From SB11 sp964584305 (GTDB taxonomy: Bacteria > Bacteroidota > Bacteroidia > UBA8524), in NCBI GenBank assembly GCA_964584305.1, contig CAZOZL010000010.1, positions 32,682-96,681 of the forward strand: a stretch of 64,000 bases of DNA, given 5' to 3'. A program made the position numbers and the translations under genes. Within the stretch, counting starts at the first letter, position 1, and every line of letters starts with the position of its first letter. Positions 25,660 through 34,508 of the stretch are shown one piece after another. Below the pieces are notes generated by a model that was not told the DNA's origin, did no database searches, and was given only the letters and a program-made list of their open reading frames with translations.

Positions 25660-28257
25660 ATGAGAATCTTAAATATACTTTTAATAAGTACACTACTACT
25701 ATTTACCCAGTGTTCCAGTACTAAAAAGTTTTCAAAAAAGCAAAAAGGTAAAAGTGCTAAAGCTCTCAAAGCAAAAGGTGGGAAAGGGAAAAAAACAGCC
25801 ACCATTAAAAGCAAAACTAAAAATTGCAAAAAGGTAGAAGGCTTATTCACCATATACCAAGATACACTTACTGGCAAAGCGTATATGGTAATTAAAAAAG
25901 AACAACTGGATAAAGAGTTTATATATTTTAGCTATGCTGAAAATGGTTTGGTGCTAACAGGGCATTTTAGAGGTGCATATAGAGATAACCAAGTATTTAA
26001 AATCCGTAAACATTACAATACCATTGAGTTTGTAAAACAAAATACAAGTTTTTATTTTGATAAGAATAATGCTATTAGCAAAGCCGCCGAGGCAAATATT
26101 TCACAATCTATATTAGTAAGCGAAAAAATTATAGCAAAAGATACTGCCAAAGACGAGTATTTATTAGATGCCAACAAAATATTTATATCAGAGCGGTTAA
26201 GCAAAATCACACCCACTCCGTTTCCTGCACGCTTTGCTGCTCGCCAGTTTAAATTAGGTAGATTAAGCAAAAGCAAATCGCGCTATGCTAATGTGAGAAA
26301 CTACCCAAAAAATACAGATATTATTGTTGAGTATGTGTATGATAACCCAATGCCAAGAGTTAGAGGCGGGAGAGAAGTAACGGATGCACGCTCTGTATCA
26401 GTAAAAATACAGCATAGCTTTTTGCAAATGCCCGATAATAACTTCAAACCCCGTTTTGATGACCTTAGAGTAGGATATTTTACACACCAAGTAAATGATA
26501 TGACAAGTGCTTCGCCCACTCCATACCGAGATATAATACATCGTTGGAATTTGGTGAAAAAAGACACTAATGCAGCTATTTCTGAACCCGTTAAACCCAT
26601 AGTGTGGTGGATTGAGAATACTACGCCAGTAGAATACCGTGAAGTAATTAAACAAGCAGGATTAAAGTGGAATCAAGCGTTTGAAAAAGCAGGTTTTAAA
26701 AATGCTGTTGAAATAAAAATACAACCCGATACTGCCAATTGGGAAGCAGGAGATATTAGATATAATGTATTGCGCTGGACATCAAGCCCCAACCCTCCGT
26801 TTGGTGGTTATGGACCTAGCTTTGTAAACCCTAAAACAGGCGAAATTTTGGGTGCCGATATAATGTTGGAATATATTTTTATTACCAACCGCTTGCGCCA
26901 AGAAAAGCTGTTTGATATAGCAGGACTGGAAGGGTATTTACAAGAAATGGACACAAAACACGAGAAACAAGTAGGACACTATTGCGAAGCAGGACATTAC
27001 CTGCACCAAAGCACTTTGTTTGGCTTGTATGGTTTAATGTCTCAAGGGGCTTCAATAAAAGATAAAGGAGAATTTATTTCACAAGCCTTACACTATTTGA
27101 TACTACACGAAATGGGGCATACTATGGGGCTAAACCATAACATGAAAGCATCACAATTGCACAGCCCTGCCCAATTAGCCGATAAAAACCGTGTAGCTAA
27201 AATGGGCTTGCTGGGTTCTGTAATGGATTACCCCGCTACCAATTTCCGTTTAAACCCCGAGCAACACACCTTGTATTTTACCAATAAACCTGGTCCTTAT
27301 GATAATTGGGCTATTGAGTTTGGATATTCAGTAGGAGTAGAAAATGATATCGCTGAAAAAGCAAGATTAGAAAAAATATTAGCCCGCAGTACCGAGCCTG
27401 AACTAACCTTTGGTAATGATGCCGATGATATGCGCTCCCCTGGTAAAGCAATAGACCCCCGTGTTAATGTAAGCGATTTAAGCAGTGATGCTATTAGCTA
27501 TGCAACAGAGCGTATGCAGTTGGCTAATAAAATATTAAGAAACATTAAATCTAATTATAGTATTAAAGGGCAATCGTATCACGAGTTGCGTACCGCTTTT
27601 TTAGTACTAACAAGTGAGATGGCAATTTCAGCATCAACAATATCACGCTATATTGGTGGCGTATATGTAGAGCGTAGTGTGGTAGGGCAAAAAAATGCGA
27701 AACAGCCTTTTACACCCGTTGCCTACGCCGACCAAAAACGAGCTATGAAAGCATTAGCCGATAATATATTTGCCCCTAATGCCCTCAATGCACCAAAAGA
27801 TATTTATAACTACTTGCAAATGCAACGCAGGGGTTTTGGCTTTTTTGCACGTACCGAAGACCCAAAAATTCACGACCGTGTATTAGCTATACAAAGCACT
27901 GCTCTAAGACATATACTACACCCTACTGTAACAAAACGACTTACAGATAGCCGCCTTTATGGAAACACATATAGTGTTACAGAAATGATAACCGACTTGA
28001 ATAACGCTATTTTTAAGGCAGACCTCAACGGCAGTGTAAATACATTCCGCCAAAACCTTCAAGTATCCTATACTAAAGCAGTAATAAGCATACTAAAATC
28101 AAAAAGGTACGATAACATGACTAAATCGGCGATTTTAGCATCATTAAAAAGCATTAATGCAAAAATGAGAGCATCAAAAGCTAAAGGAGATAGTGATACC
28201 AAAGCACACCGTGGGCATATCATATTTTTAATTAAAAAAGCATTAGAAACTAAATAG
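25660..28257 (+). CDS. Lipoprotein zinc metalloprotease (metzincin-like, DUF5117/DUF5118-type family)
   Basis: 865 residues from the ATG at 25660, which starts a lipoprotein signal: MRILNILLISTLLLFTQCSS, lipidated Cys at 18. An upstream TTG at 25585 would bury this signal. A Lys-rich linker (about 22-55) follows, then a large N-terminal region. The zinc site is HEMGHTMGLNH at 483-493, a metzincin-type HExxHxxGxxH, with SVMDYPA downstream as the Met-turn. A periplasmic or outer-membrane endopeptidase is likely; natural substrate unknown. Upstream and downstream terminators make it monocistronic. Confidence 0.88.
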   Translation: MRILNILLISTLLLFTQCSSTKKFSKKQKGKSAKALKAKGGKGKKTATIKSKTKNCKKVEGLFTIYQDTLTGKAYMVIKKEQLDKEFIYFSYAENGLVLTGHFRGAYRDNQVFKIRKHYNTIEFVKQNTSFYFDKNNAISKAAEANISQSILVSEKIIAKDTAKDEYLLDANKIFISERLSKITPTPFPARFAARQFKLGRLSKSKSRYANVRNYPKNTDIIVEYVYDNPMPRVRGGREVTDARSVSVKIQHSFLQMPDNNFKPRFDDLRVGYFTHQVNDMTSASPTPYRDIIHRWNLVKKDTNAAISEPVKPIVWWIENTTPVEYREVIKQAGLKWNQAFEKAGFKNAVEIKIQPDTANWEAGDIRYNVLRWTSSPNPPFGGYGPSFVNPKTGEILGADIMLEYIFITNRLRQEKLFDIAGLEGYLQEMDTKHEKQVGHYCEAGHYLHQSTLFGLYGLMSQGASIKDKGEFISQALHYLILHEMGHTMGLNHNMKASQLHSPAQLADKNRVAKMGLLGSVMDYPATNFRLNPEQHTLYFTNKPGPYDNWAIEFGYSVGVENDIAEKARLEKILARSTEPELTFGNDADDMRSPGKAIDPRVNVSDLSSDAISYATERMQLANKILRNIKSNYSIKGQSYHELRTAFLVLTSEMAISASTISRYIGGVYVERSVVGQKNAKQPFTPVAYADQKRAMKALADNIFAPNALNAPKDIYNYLQMQRRGFGFFARTEDPKIHDRVLAIQSTALRHILHPTVTKRLTDSRLYGNTYSVTEMITDLNNAIFKADLNGSVNTFRQNLQVSYTKAVISILKSKRYDNMTKSAILASLKSINAKMRASKAKGDSDTKAHRGHIIFLIKKALETK

Positions 28258-28277
28258 TTTAGCAGCAATTAGTTACG

Positions 28278-28306
28278 GAAAGCCCCGCCCATTGGGCGGA
28301 GCTTTA
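28278..28306 (+). terminator. Terminator after the metalloprotease gene
   Basis: AAAGC.CCGCCC and GGGCGG.GCTTT form an imperfect stem over ATT, about 28279-28305. The following T-run is weak. Confidence 0.65.
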
Positions 28307-28405
28307 TAGTTTATAGTGGCGCAAGTTTATTATAGATAAACCCGTTTGCAATAACAAGTATGATAGGGTTCTATTACAACCTCTGAACCTTTACAAGTAA
28401 AAATG

Positions 28406-28522
28406 GATTGTGCGTGGCTTTCCTTCCTGCGATTGCTTGTGCGCTGTATAGGAGGGGCAAACGGGTGGTTAAAAGCCTACCCAAAGCCATTTAGGAGGAA
28501 AACAGCCGCACTTACGCACACG
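28406..28522. ncRNA. Candidate structured RNA of unknown family
   Basis: In the 407-bp gap before the SOD gene a GC-richer island stands out. TGTGCGT (28409-28415) pairs with ACGCACA (28514-28520); GGCT (28416-28419) with AGCC (28504-28507); TTCC and TCCT (28420-28428) with AGGA and GGAA (28493-28500). Inside, GGC pairs with GCC (28456-28458 with 28486-28488), enclosing GGGTGG with CCTACCC (28463-28482). The strand is not settled: both strands can form it. I could not match it to 4.5S, RNase P, tmRNA or a riboswitch. A 6S-like RNA is one possibility. The rest of the gap has a terminator and the SOD promoter. Confidence 0.45.
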
Positions 28523-28650
28523 AACCTATGCTAAACTAAACAGAGCAATAGCCCTTGCAACTTTCTTAATCCTTGTCAGTATTATCTGTCGAGGATTTTT
28601 TTTGATGTATTTGTTGCTGTGTTTTATGGTTTTAGCGGAGCAAGTTGCTT

Positions 28651-28658
28651 TATATTTG
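28651..28658 (+). promoter_or_regulatory. Promoter -7 box for the SOD gene
   Basis: TATATTTG matches TAnnTTTG. Only 6 nt separate it from the ATG at 28665, so the transcript would be leaderless or nearly so. Confidence 0.5.
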
Positions 28659-28664
28659 TAGTGT

Positions 28665-29423
28665 ATGAAAAAAGAAAATGCGCAGCATCCCTTTATAAAA
28701 AATATAGTAACTAATATTACTGTTTTAATGCTACTATTTGCCATATCGTGCAAAAGCACTAAACCTACTGGTGCTACAACAGTGAAACCAGCAACATACC
28801 CTACCGCTGACGGTTTTGCACAAAAGCCATTAGCATACAACTACGCTGCTTTAGCCCCATTTAGCACAAAAGAAACAGTGAAATCACACTTTATAGAAAC
28901 GCAAAGCAGTTATCTTAACAAGCTAAACAAGGTAATATTTGCACACGAGAGTATGATGGGCAAATCTTTGGAAGAATTATTACAAGGCGTATCAAAACTG
29001 CCCGAAGATGTAAGAAGCATAATTAGAGAAAATGGAGGCGGATATTGGAATCATACCTTTTTTTGGAAAGGGCTTACTACTAAAAAAAATACTCAACCCA
29101 ATGAACAACTAAGAAAAGCAATTATTAGCAAATGGGGCAGTATAAAAAAGTTTAAGAAAAAGTTTGAAAAAGTAAGTACAGTAAAATACGGGCAATGCTG
29201 GGTATGGCTTGTAAATACTGAGAAAGGACTAAAAATAAGCCGAACAGATAACGAGGATAACCCGCTTATGGATATTAGCAAAATACAAGGGAAACCAATT
29301 ATAGCCATTGATATGTGGAAACACTCTTTGGGGGGCGATAGCCCTATTATAGTGGATGATTATCTTACAAATTTTTGGCAAGTGATAGACTGGGAAAGAG
29401 CCTCGAAACTATTTAATGAGTAA
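28665..29423 (+). CDS. Lipoprotein Fe/Mn superoxide dismutase
   Basis: 252 residues. The N-terminus has a hydrophobic segment ending in LLFAISCKS, a lipobox-like site with Cys29, so the mature protein should be lipid-anchored outside the cytoplasm. The four metal ligands of Fe/Mn-SOD can be placed: His75 (TVKSHFIETQ), His130 (GGGYWNHTFFW), Asp216 and His220 (IDMWKHSLGG). The usual HHxxYV segment after the first ligand reads ETQSSYL, and the end of the family signature DVWEHAYY reads DMWKHSLG, so the enzyme is divergent. It would remove superoxide in the periplasm. Activity and metal are not settled. Confidence 0.85.
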   Translation: MKKENAQHPFIKNIVTNITVLMLLFAISCKSTKPTGATTVKPATYPTADGFAQKPLAYNYAALAPFSTKETVKSHFIETQSSYLNKLNKVIFAHESMMGKSLEELLQGVSKLPEDVRSIIRENGGGYWNHTFFWKGLTTKKNTQPNEQLRKAIISKWGSIKKFKKKFEKVSTVKYGQCWVWLVNTEKGLKISRTDNEDNPLMDISKIQGKPIIAIDMWKHSLGGDSPIIVDDYLTNFWQVIDWERASKLFNE

Positions 29424-29438
29424 TTTTTTATTTCGTGA

Positions 29439-29468
29439 TTTGAAAATTCAAAATCAGTAGTATCTTTG
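29439..29468 (+). promoter_or_regulatory. Promoter of tRNA-His
   Basis: TTTG at 29439-29442, an 18-bp spacer, and TATCTTTG at 29461-29468: a good match to the Bacteroidota -33/-7 promoter, 18 nt upstream of the tRNA. Confidence 0.75.
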
Positions 29469-29486
29469 CACACCTTAAAAAAAATG

Positions 29487-29560
29487 GTGGTTGTAGCTCA
29501 GTTGGTTAGAGCATCGGTTTGTGGTGCCGAGGGTCGCGGGTTCGAGTCCCGTCTTCCACC
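29487..29560 (+). tRNA. tRNA-His (anticodon GTG)
   Basis: Full cloverleaf: D-arm GCTC...GAGC, anticodon stem TCGGT/GCCGA with loop TTGTGGT (anticodon GTG), T-arm GCGGG TTCGAGT CCCGT. A G at 29486 precedes the first base, discriminator C at 29560, and CCA is encoded (29561-29563), as expected for tRNA-His with its G-1:C73 pair. In the acceptor stem two T-T mismatches (positions 5-68 and 6-67) are present as read. A strong hairpin terminator follows. Confidence 0.96.
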
Positions 29561-29570
29561 CCACTAATTC

Positions 29571-29604
29571 AAAAGCCTTGAAAGTTTAAACTTTCAAGGC
29601 TTTT
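29571..29604 (+). terminator. Terminator after tRNA-His
   Basis: A perfect 34-bp palindrome (AAAAGCCTTGAAAGTTT and its complement) ending in TTTT; arms 29571-29587 and 29588-29604. Confidence 0.85.
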
Positions 29605-29640
29605 GGTATTTTAAATGGAGTTTACTTTTAATAGCACTTA

Positions 29641-29755
29641 CCCACTAAAGGCAAACTCCTTCCAATATTAACTATTAGCAGAACCAAATAAGTACCCTTC
29701 CCCATAAGGGGAAGCCAAATTGCGGTATAGGTAAAAACTGCAATACTGAGGGGTT
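29641..29755. repeat. Intergenic repeat, module B copy
   Basis: Holds ACCAAATAAGTACCCTTCCC, the inverted CCCC-ATAA-GGGG core, GAAGCCAAATTGCGGTATAG and AAAACTGCAATAC: the complete B module in direct orientation. Confidence 0.8.
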
Positions 29756-29789
29756 TACAGTAGTTTAACCTTAGCCCCCGCTGCCGTTG

Positions 29790-30260
29790 CTAATGCTTAA
29801 AAGTTATTGTGTGGATATGAATGGTGCTGCCTATTATATCCTCAAAAACAATTTGTAACTCACTATCCGTTAGTATTTCAATATTGTATAGTCTAGTTCC
29901 CATAAGTAGTTTGGTTTTGTTTGTTCTAAACACCCAACTGTTTGTAACACCTTGCGGGGTGCTGTCATCACACTTGGTTGCCCCTTGGTCAAAAACTACA
30001 TTTCCATTAGCATTAAAAATCAGTAAATCATCTTGGTCGCAAGCAGGCTTACTACTAAGCACATCGCTTATCAGTTTTCCATCATTATCTTTTACAGGCG
30101 GGTTAGCTATCCATGCAGTGTATCGCCAAGGCTTGGCGGTTATCAATTCAGTTTTGGTAGCCGGCGTAGGTTCAGGAGTGTTTGTAGTACTGCTATCATC
30201 GCTTTTACTACACGCTACAAGTACTATACAAAAAGTGAAATACTGTATTAGTTTTTTCAT
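29790..30260 (-). CDS. Small lipoprotein, lipocalin-like domain possible
   Basis: 156 residues with lipoprotein signal (MKKLIQYFTFCIVLVACSKS, Cys17) and a Ser/Thr/Pro-rich linker (about 20-36). The rest (LITAKPWRYTAWIANPP ... DLLIFNANGNVVFDQGATKC) resembles the short beta-barrel lipoproteins of Bacteroidota annotated as lipocalin-like. No ligand known. Two Cys (in ACD and TKCD) could form a disulfide. Single gene between the tRNA and the GT39 gene. Confidence 0.75.
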   Translation of the reverse strand: MKKLIQYFTFCIVLVACSKSDDSSTTNTPEPTPATKTELITAKPWRYTAWIANPPVKDNDGKLISDVLSSKPACDQDDLLIFNANGNVVFDQGATKCDDSTPQGVTNSWVFRTNKTKLLMGTRLYNIEILTDSELQIVFEDIIGSTIHIHTITFKH

Positions 30261-30363
30261 AACACGTTTGTTTTACAAGGTAAATATACAAAAAAATTAT
30301 TTTCTACCGTCAACCCACAACGCAACAACATTTCTCTGAAAAACACTTTCTTTGCGTTTTAGA

Positions 30364-31875
30364 ATGAACGAAGCAACACAAAACATTTTTAAAAAATATG
30401 TCTTTCCCATCATACTATTGGGTTTAGTATATTTCCCCTTGTTTTTCAATCTCGACCGTTTGCCTTTAATGCCATTTGACGAGGCTCGTGTAGCTATGAG
30501 TTCTTATGAAATGAGCGAGAATTACAATTTTTTAGTAGTTCACTACGACGGAAAACCAGAAATGTGGAGTACTAAACCACCACTCACCAACTGGGCGCAA
30601 GTATTTTTTATAAAAACATTGGGACTAAATGTACTTTCAGTGCGTTTACCCTCTGCCCTTGCTGGTTTTTTTACCTGCATTTTACTGTGGCTGTTTAGTG
30701 TACGTTTCTTAAAAAATAGGTGGATAGGTTTTATATCGGTAATAGTACTGATTACCTCGCAAGGGTTTATACAAAGGCACGTTACCCGCACTGCCGATTA
30801 TGATGCCATGCTGGTTTTGTTTACCACAGCATCTGCCTTTGCGTATTTCTATTTTTTAGAAACAAATAACTATAAGTACCTGCGTTGGTTTTTTTTAGCA
30901 TTAGGCTTAGGTGTTCTCACCAAAGCTGTTGCAGGCTTGTTAGTATTACCTGGCTTATTATTTTTTAGTCTGTTTTACTATAAAAAATTAGCCTTTTTTG
31001 GCAAAAAACAAACCTATATAGCCCTACTGTATTTCATTGTACCTGTATTGGGCTATTACTTGCTGCGTGAAGCATTTAACCCTGGGTATATAAAAGCAGC
31101 TTGGTATTGGGATGTTGCAGGGCGTTTTAATGAACACCTTACAGGCGAAGCACCCTACTTTGGTTTTTATCTGCATTTAATGAAAACCGAACATTATTTC
31201 CATTGGTTTTGGATTTGTATTGCTGGTATTCCGTTGGGCTTACTTATAAAAGATAAAAGAATAAACAAAAGTATATTGTTTGCCCTTAGTTGTGCCGTTG
31301 GGTTTTTACTAATAATATCAAGCGCACGTACCCAAATGCTTTGGTACGAAGCACCCGTTTATCCGTTTACGGCACTACTTACCGCAGCAGCTATATATTG
31401 GGGCGTTAGCTTAGTAAGTGGATGGGTACATAATTTAAGATTCAATTTTTTGCCCTATTTACTTGTAATAGCATTATGTTTTACCGCCTATAAAGATACT
31501 TTTACCCGTTACAATCCACCTCGCTTAAAAAACGATTGGGAAGCAGAAGCACAAGCCATTAATGTTTATTTAAAAGAGGCTTATCAAGGCAATAAAAACC
31601 TTAACGGGTATAGCTGGGTTGATGATGATTGGTACAACCCTTATATCTATTTTCGTATTAAAATGTTTGAGAAAAACAAAGGGCAAATTATTACTCAAAA
31701 ACATTTGGATAGCTTAAATACAGGCGATACGGTAATTGGTTTTCTTACTATTATAAAACCAAAAATAGAAGCAACCTACCACACCCAAGTTATTGAGGAA
31801 TACAAAGAGTTTTTAAAAGTATATAAAATTTTAGGACGGAAAGAAACTACACCTTCTTCAACTCTATCACAGTAA
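30364..31875 (+). CDS. Family 39 glycosyltransferase (ArnT-like integral membrane)
   Basis: 503 residues from the ATG at 30364; a TTG at 30352 is less likely. LPLMPFDEARVAMSSYEMSE in the first periplasmic loop is the GT39 Asp-Glu motif, followed by HYDGKPEMWSTKPPLTNW, and about ten hydrophobic segments with a soluble C-terminal part. Such enzymes take a sugar from a polyprenyl-phosphate donor and pass it to lipid A or protein in the periplasm. Donor unknown; a GT2 of polyprenyl-sugar type lies at 5.5 kb but is not linked. The 3' end overlaps the convergent phosphoesterase gene by 29 bp. Confidence 0.85.
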   Translation: MNEATQNIFKKYVFPIILLGLVYFPLFFNLDRLPLMPFDEARVAMSSYEMSENYNFLVVHYDGKPEMWSTKPPLTNWAQVFFIKTLGLNVLSVRLPSALAGFFTCILLWLFSVRFLKNRWIGFISVIVLITSQGFIQRHVTRTADYDAMLVLFTTASAFAYFYFLETNNYKYLRWFFLALGLGVLTKAVAGLLVLPGLLFFSLFYYKKLAFFGKKQTYIALLYFIVPVLGYYLLREAFNPGYIKAAWYWDVAGRFNEHLTGEAPYFGFYLHLMKTEHYFHWFWICIAGIPLGLLIKDKRINKSILFALSCAVGFLLIISSARTQMLWYEAPVYPFTALLTAAAIYWGVSLVSGWVHNLRFNFLPYLLVIALCFTAYKDTFTRYNPPRLKNDWEAEAQAINVYLKEAYQGNKNLNGYSWVDDDWYNPYIYFRIKMFEKNKGQIITQKHLDSLNTGDTVIGFLTIIKPKIEATYHTQVIEEYKEFLKVYKILGRKETTPSSTLSQ

Positions 31876-33130
31876 TTTCTGGTAAAATACCCACCCTACC
31901 AGGGAAACCCAAATAGCCATACCCTCTATTTACATATAGGTTTTGATTCCCTTGTGTGTATAAACCTGCCCACTGCTTATACAGCCACTGCACAGGGCTA
32001 AATTTTATATACTTATTCTCTATACCAAACTGCATACCGTGTGTATGCCCCGCCAGCATTATATCTATATCTTTATATTGTGGGCGTATTACCGCATCCC
32101 AGTGCGAAGGGTCGTGCGATAGTAAAATTTTATAAGGCGTATCAGGCATCCCCCTTTGGGCTTTTTCCATATCACCATATTTAGGAAAACGAGCTTTACT
32201 TCCCCAATTCTCAACCCCAATAATGCCCAATTTTTGCCCTTTACGGTCAAGTACAACGTGTTCATTATTTAGCAATTGCCAGTTAAGGTTTTTATGATGC
32301 TCCTTAAGGGTAACAAGGTTCTGTGCTTTTTCTTTCTCGCTACTCCACCTTCCATAATCTCCATAGTCGTGATTTCCCAAAGTAGAATAACTCCCCATTG
32401 GGGCTTTTATGGGTGAAAAAACATCCAAATAGTCGTCCATTTCGTAGGCATAGTTATTCACTAAATCACCTGTAAAAAAGAACACATCTGGCTTTTGCTC
32501 CATTGCCATTTTTACTCCTTTATATACAGCATCTTTATTGGTAAACGAGCCTGAGTGTATATCGCTTATTTGCACAATTTTAAGCCCATCAAAAGCCGCT
32601 GGTAAATTGGCTGATGGTAAAGTAATATTGTGTATTTTATAATTATGAGCATCTTTTATTGCCCCACGTGTAAAAAAGTAAATAGGCGCAACAGCAACTA
32701 TTGCCCCTGATTGGTATATAAACTGCGCTCTACTTATTTTAGTGCTTTTTGCGGTTTCAGTGTTGTCGCTTTTAGTGGCTACCTGCTTCTTTTTACTACT
32801 AATTTTGTTAATTATCCATTGTGCTGTAGCTATACTATCTTCAATCAAAACAAAAAGTAAAAAAGTAATTTTTGCCCCAATTATAATTACCATTGATGCA
32901 CTAACAATAGTACGTGGCAGGCGATATTGCTCCAATTCAGGAAAAAACAAAAGAATACCCATTGAAAGCAGTAATATCCCACTTAATCCAAAATAAAAAA
33001 ATTTAAAAAAATTTTGTCTTTTGGGAAAAAACCTTTCCACCAAAGCCTTTACCCCTCGCCAACTGTAAAAATCTAACACAAGAAAAAAAATGAGGAGAGT
33101 GGATATAATTCTAATCTTAAAAGAATGCAT
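31847..33130 (-). CDS. Membrane-bound metallophosphoesterase (calcineurin-like, YkuE type)
   Basis: 427 residues. Four N-terminal hydrophobic segments (about 8-135, plus one near 155-170) precede a calcineurin-like catalytic domain: KIVQISDIHSG, FFTGDLVNN, STLGNHDYG, LLSHDPSHWD and IMLAGHTHGMQFG hold the two-metal Asp, His and Asn ligands. The active site faces the periplasm or outer face of the membrane. Substrate unknown; related proteins act on lipid-sugar phosphates. It starts 2 bp before the proline dehydrogenase promoter on the other strand. Confidence 0.88.
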   Translation of the reverse strand: MHSFKIRIISTLLIFFLVLDFYSWRGVKALVERFFPKRQNFFKFFYFGLSGILLLSMGILLFFPELEQYRLPRTIVSASMVIIIGAKITFLLFVLIEDSIATAQWIINKISSKKKQVATKSDNTETAKSTKISRAQFIYQSGAIVAVAPIYFFTRGAIKDAHNYKIHNITLPSANLPAAFDGLKIVQISDIHSGSFTNKDAVYKGVKMAMEQKPDVFFFTGDLVNNYAYEMDDYLDVFSPIKAPMGSYSTLGNHDYGDYGRWSSEKEKAQNLVTLKEHHKNLNWQLLNNEHVVLDRKGQKLGIIGVENWGSKARFPKYGDMEKAQRGMPDTPYKILLSHDPSHWDAVIRPQYKDIDIMLAGHTHGMQFGIENKYIKFSPVQWLYKQWAGLYTQGNQNLYVNRGYGYLGFPGRVGILPEITVIELKKV

Positions 33131-33131
33131 A

Positions 33132-33162
33132 TTTGTTTGCTTGAATGGGATAATTACTTTTG
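33132..33162 (+). promoter_or_regulatory. Promoter of proline dehydrogenase gene
   Basis: TTTG at 33132-33135, a 19-bp spacer and TACTTTTG at 33155-33162: ideal spacing for the Bacteroidota promoter; 57-nt leader to the ATG. Confidence 0.7.
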
Positions 33163-33219
33163 CAGCGTTGGTGGTTTAACAAAACAAAATAGGTTGCCAA
33201 CGCTTTTACTTTTTTTTGT

Positions 33220-34422
33220 ATGAGTACAACTTCATCATCAGAGAAACACCCGCATTCCTTTTCGTTTGATAATACTGAAATAGCATTTCAGTTAAAAAAA
33301 GATAAGGAGCTAAAGAAAGCACGCTGGCTGTTTAAGGTTTTTGGAATTAAATGGCTTATTGCCATTGGTCCATTATTAGCCACTATTGCCTTAAAATTAC
33401 GCCTACCTATTAAAGGGATAATTAAAGAAACCATTTTTGCACAATTTTGCGGCGGTGAAACCATTAGCGAGTGTCGTCCAACTTCAGCGCAATTGTGGAA
33501 CTGCAAAGTAAGTACCATTTTAGACTACTCGGTTGAAGGGGCGCAAGAAGAAGCCGTATTTGATGCTACTGCCAAAGAAATTATCCGCACTATTGATGAG
33601 GCTGCCCAGCACCCACACATAGCCTTTGGCGTGTTTAAAACCACTGGAATTGCGAGGCTTGCATTGCTTGAAAAATTAAATAGTAAAAAGGATTTAACAC
33701 CTGACGAAGTGGCAGAAAAGCAACGGTTCGAGAATAGGTTTGATACCATTTGTGGACACGCTTATACTAAAGGGGTGCGTATTTTAGTAGATGCGGAAGA
33801 AACATGGATACAAGATGTAATTGATAGTTTAACTACTAAAGCTATGCACAAATACAACACCCAAAAAGCCATAGTATATAATACCCTACAAATGTATAGG
33901 CATGACCGTATCACATTTTTAAAGAAAAGTATAGCCGAAGCTGGTGGCAATTACTACTATGCTGGTTTTAAATTAGTTCGGGGGGCATACATGGAAAAAG
34001 AACGCAAACGTTCTAAAAACAAAAATTATCCCTCGCCTATACAACCCACTAAAGAAGCTACCGACAAAGATTATAACCTTGCTCTTAAAATTTGTTTAGA
34101 GCATATAGACCGTGTAAGTTTATGTGCAGGCACACATAATAAACACAGTAGCGAGTATCTTACCCAACTAATGGCTAAAAAAGGGTTGGCAAATAATGAT
34201 ACACGAATATATTTTAGTCAATTATTAGGCATGAGCGACCATATTAGCTTTAATATAGCCAATGCAGGCTATAATGTAGCCAAATACCTGCCCTATGGGC
34301 CTGTAAAAGAAGTATTGCCTTACCTCACTCGCAGAGCGCAAGAAAATTCATCAGTAACGGGGCAAGCGGGGCGAGAATTAGGTCTTATTGAAAAAGAACT
34401 AAAACGAAGAAAACTGAATTAG
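33220..34422 (+). CDS. Proline dehydrogenase
   Basis: 400 residues of the PRODH TIM-barrel family. GVRILVDAEETW, QMYRHDRITFL, FKLVRGAYMEKER, LCAGTHN and YLPYGPVKEVLPYLTRRAQEN (the Tyr-Arg-Arg FAD/proline signature) are visible. It oxidises proline to pyrroline-5-carboxylate with FAD. The P5C dehydrogenase is not in this window, so this is the single-function form rather than PutA. Confidence 0.92.
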   Translation: MSTTSSSEKHPHSFSFDNTEIAFQLKKDKELKKARWLFKVFGIKWLIAIGPLLATIALKLRLPIKGIIKETIFAQFCGGETISECRPTSAQLWNCKVSTILDYSVEGAQEEAVFDATAKEIIRTIDEAAQHPHIAFGVFKTTGIARLALLEKLNSKKDLTPDEVAEKQRFENRFDTICGHAYTKGVRILVDAEETWIQDVIDSLTTKAMHKYNTQKAIVYNTLQMYRHDRITFLKKSIAEAGGNYYYAGFKLVRGAYMEKERKRSKNKNYPSPIQPTKEATDKDYNLALKICLEHIDRVSLCAGTHNKHSSEYLTQLMAKKGLANNDTRIYFSQLLGMSDHISFNIANAGYNVAKYLPYGPVKEVLPYLTRRAQENSSVTGQAGRELGLIEKELKRRKLN

Positions 34423-34508
34423 CACAACCTATGTGCATAGTATTACTTAAAGTCAATATTAACCGTTAACTTGCAACTTCTTTTACAAAAGCAATAGCAA
34501 AAATTTTA

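Noticed and set aside
28406..28522. RNase P or SRP RNA
   Set aside because: A segment AAACGGGTGGTTAAAAGC vaguely recalls the RNase P conserved region and AGGAAGGAAAG recalls SRP, but neither the length nor the other conserved blocks fit.
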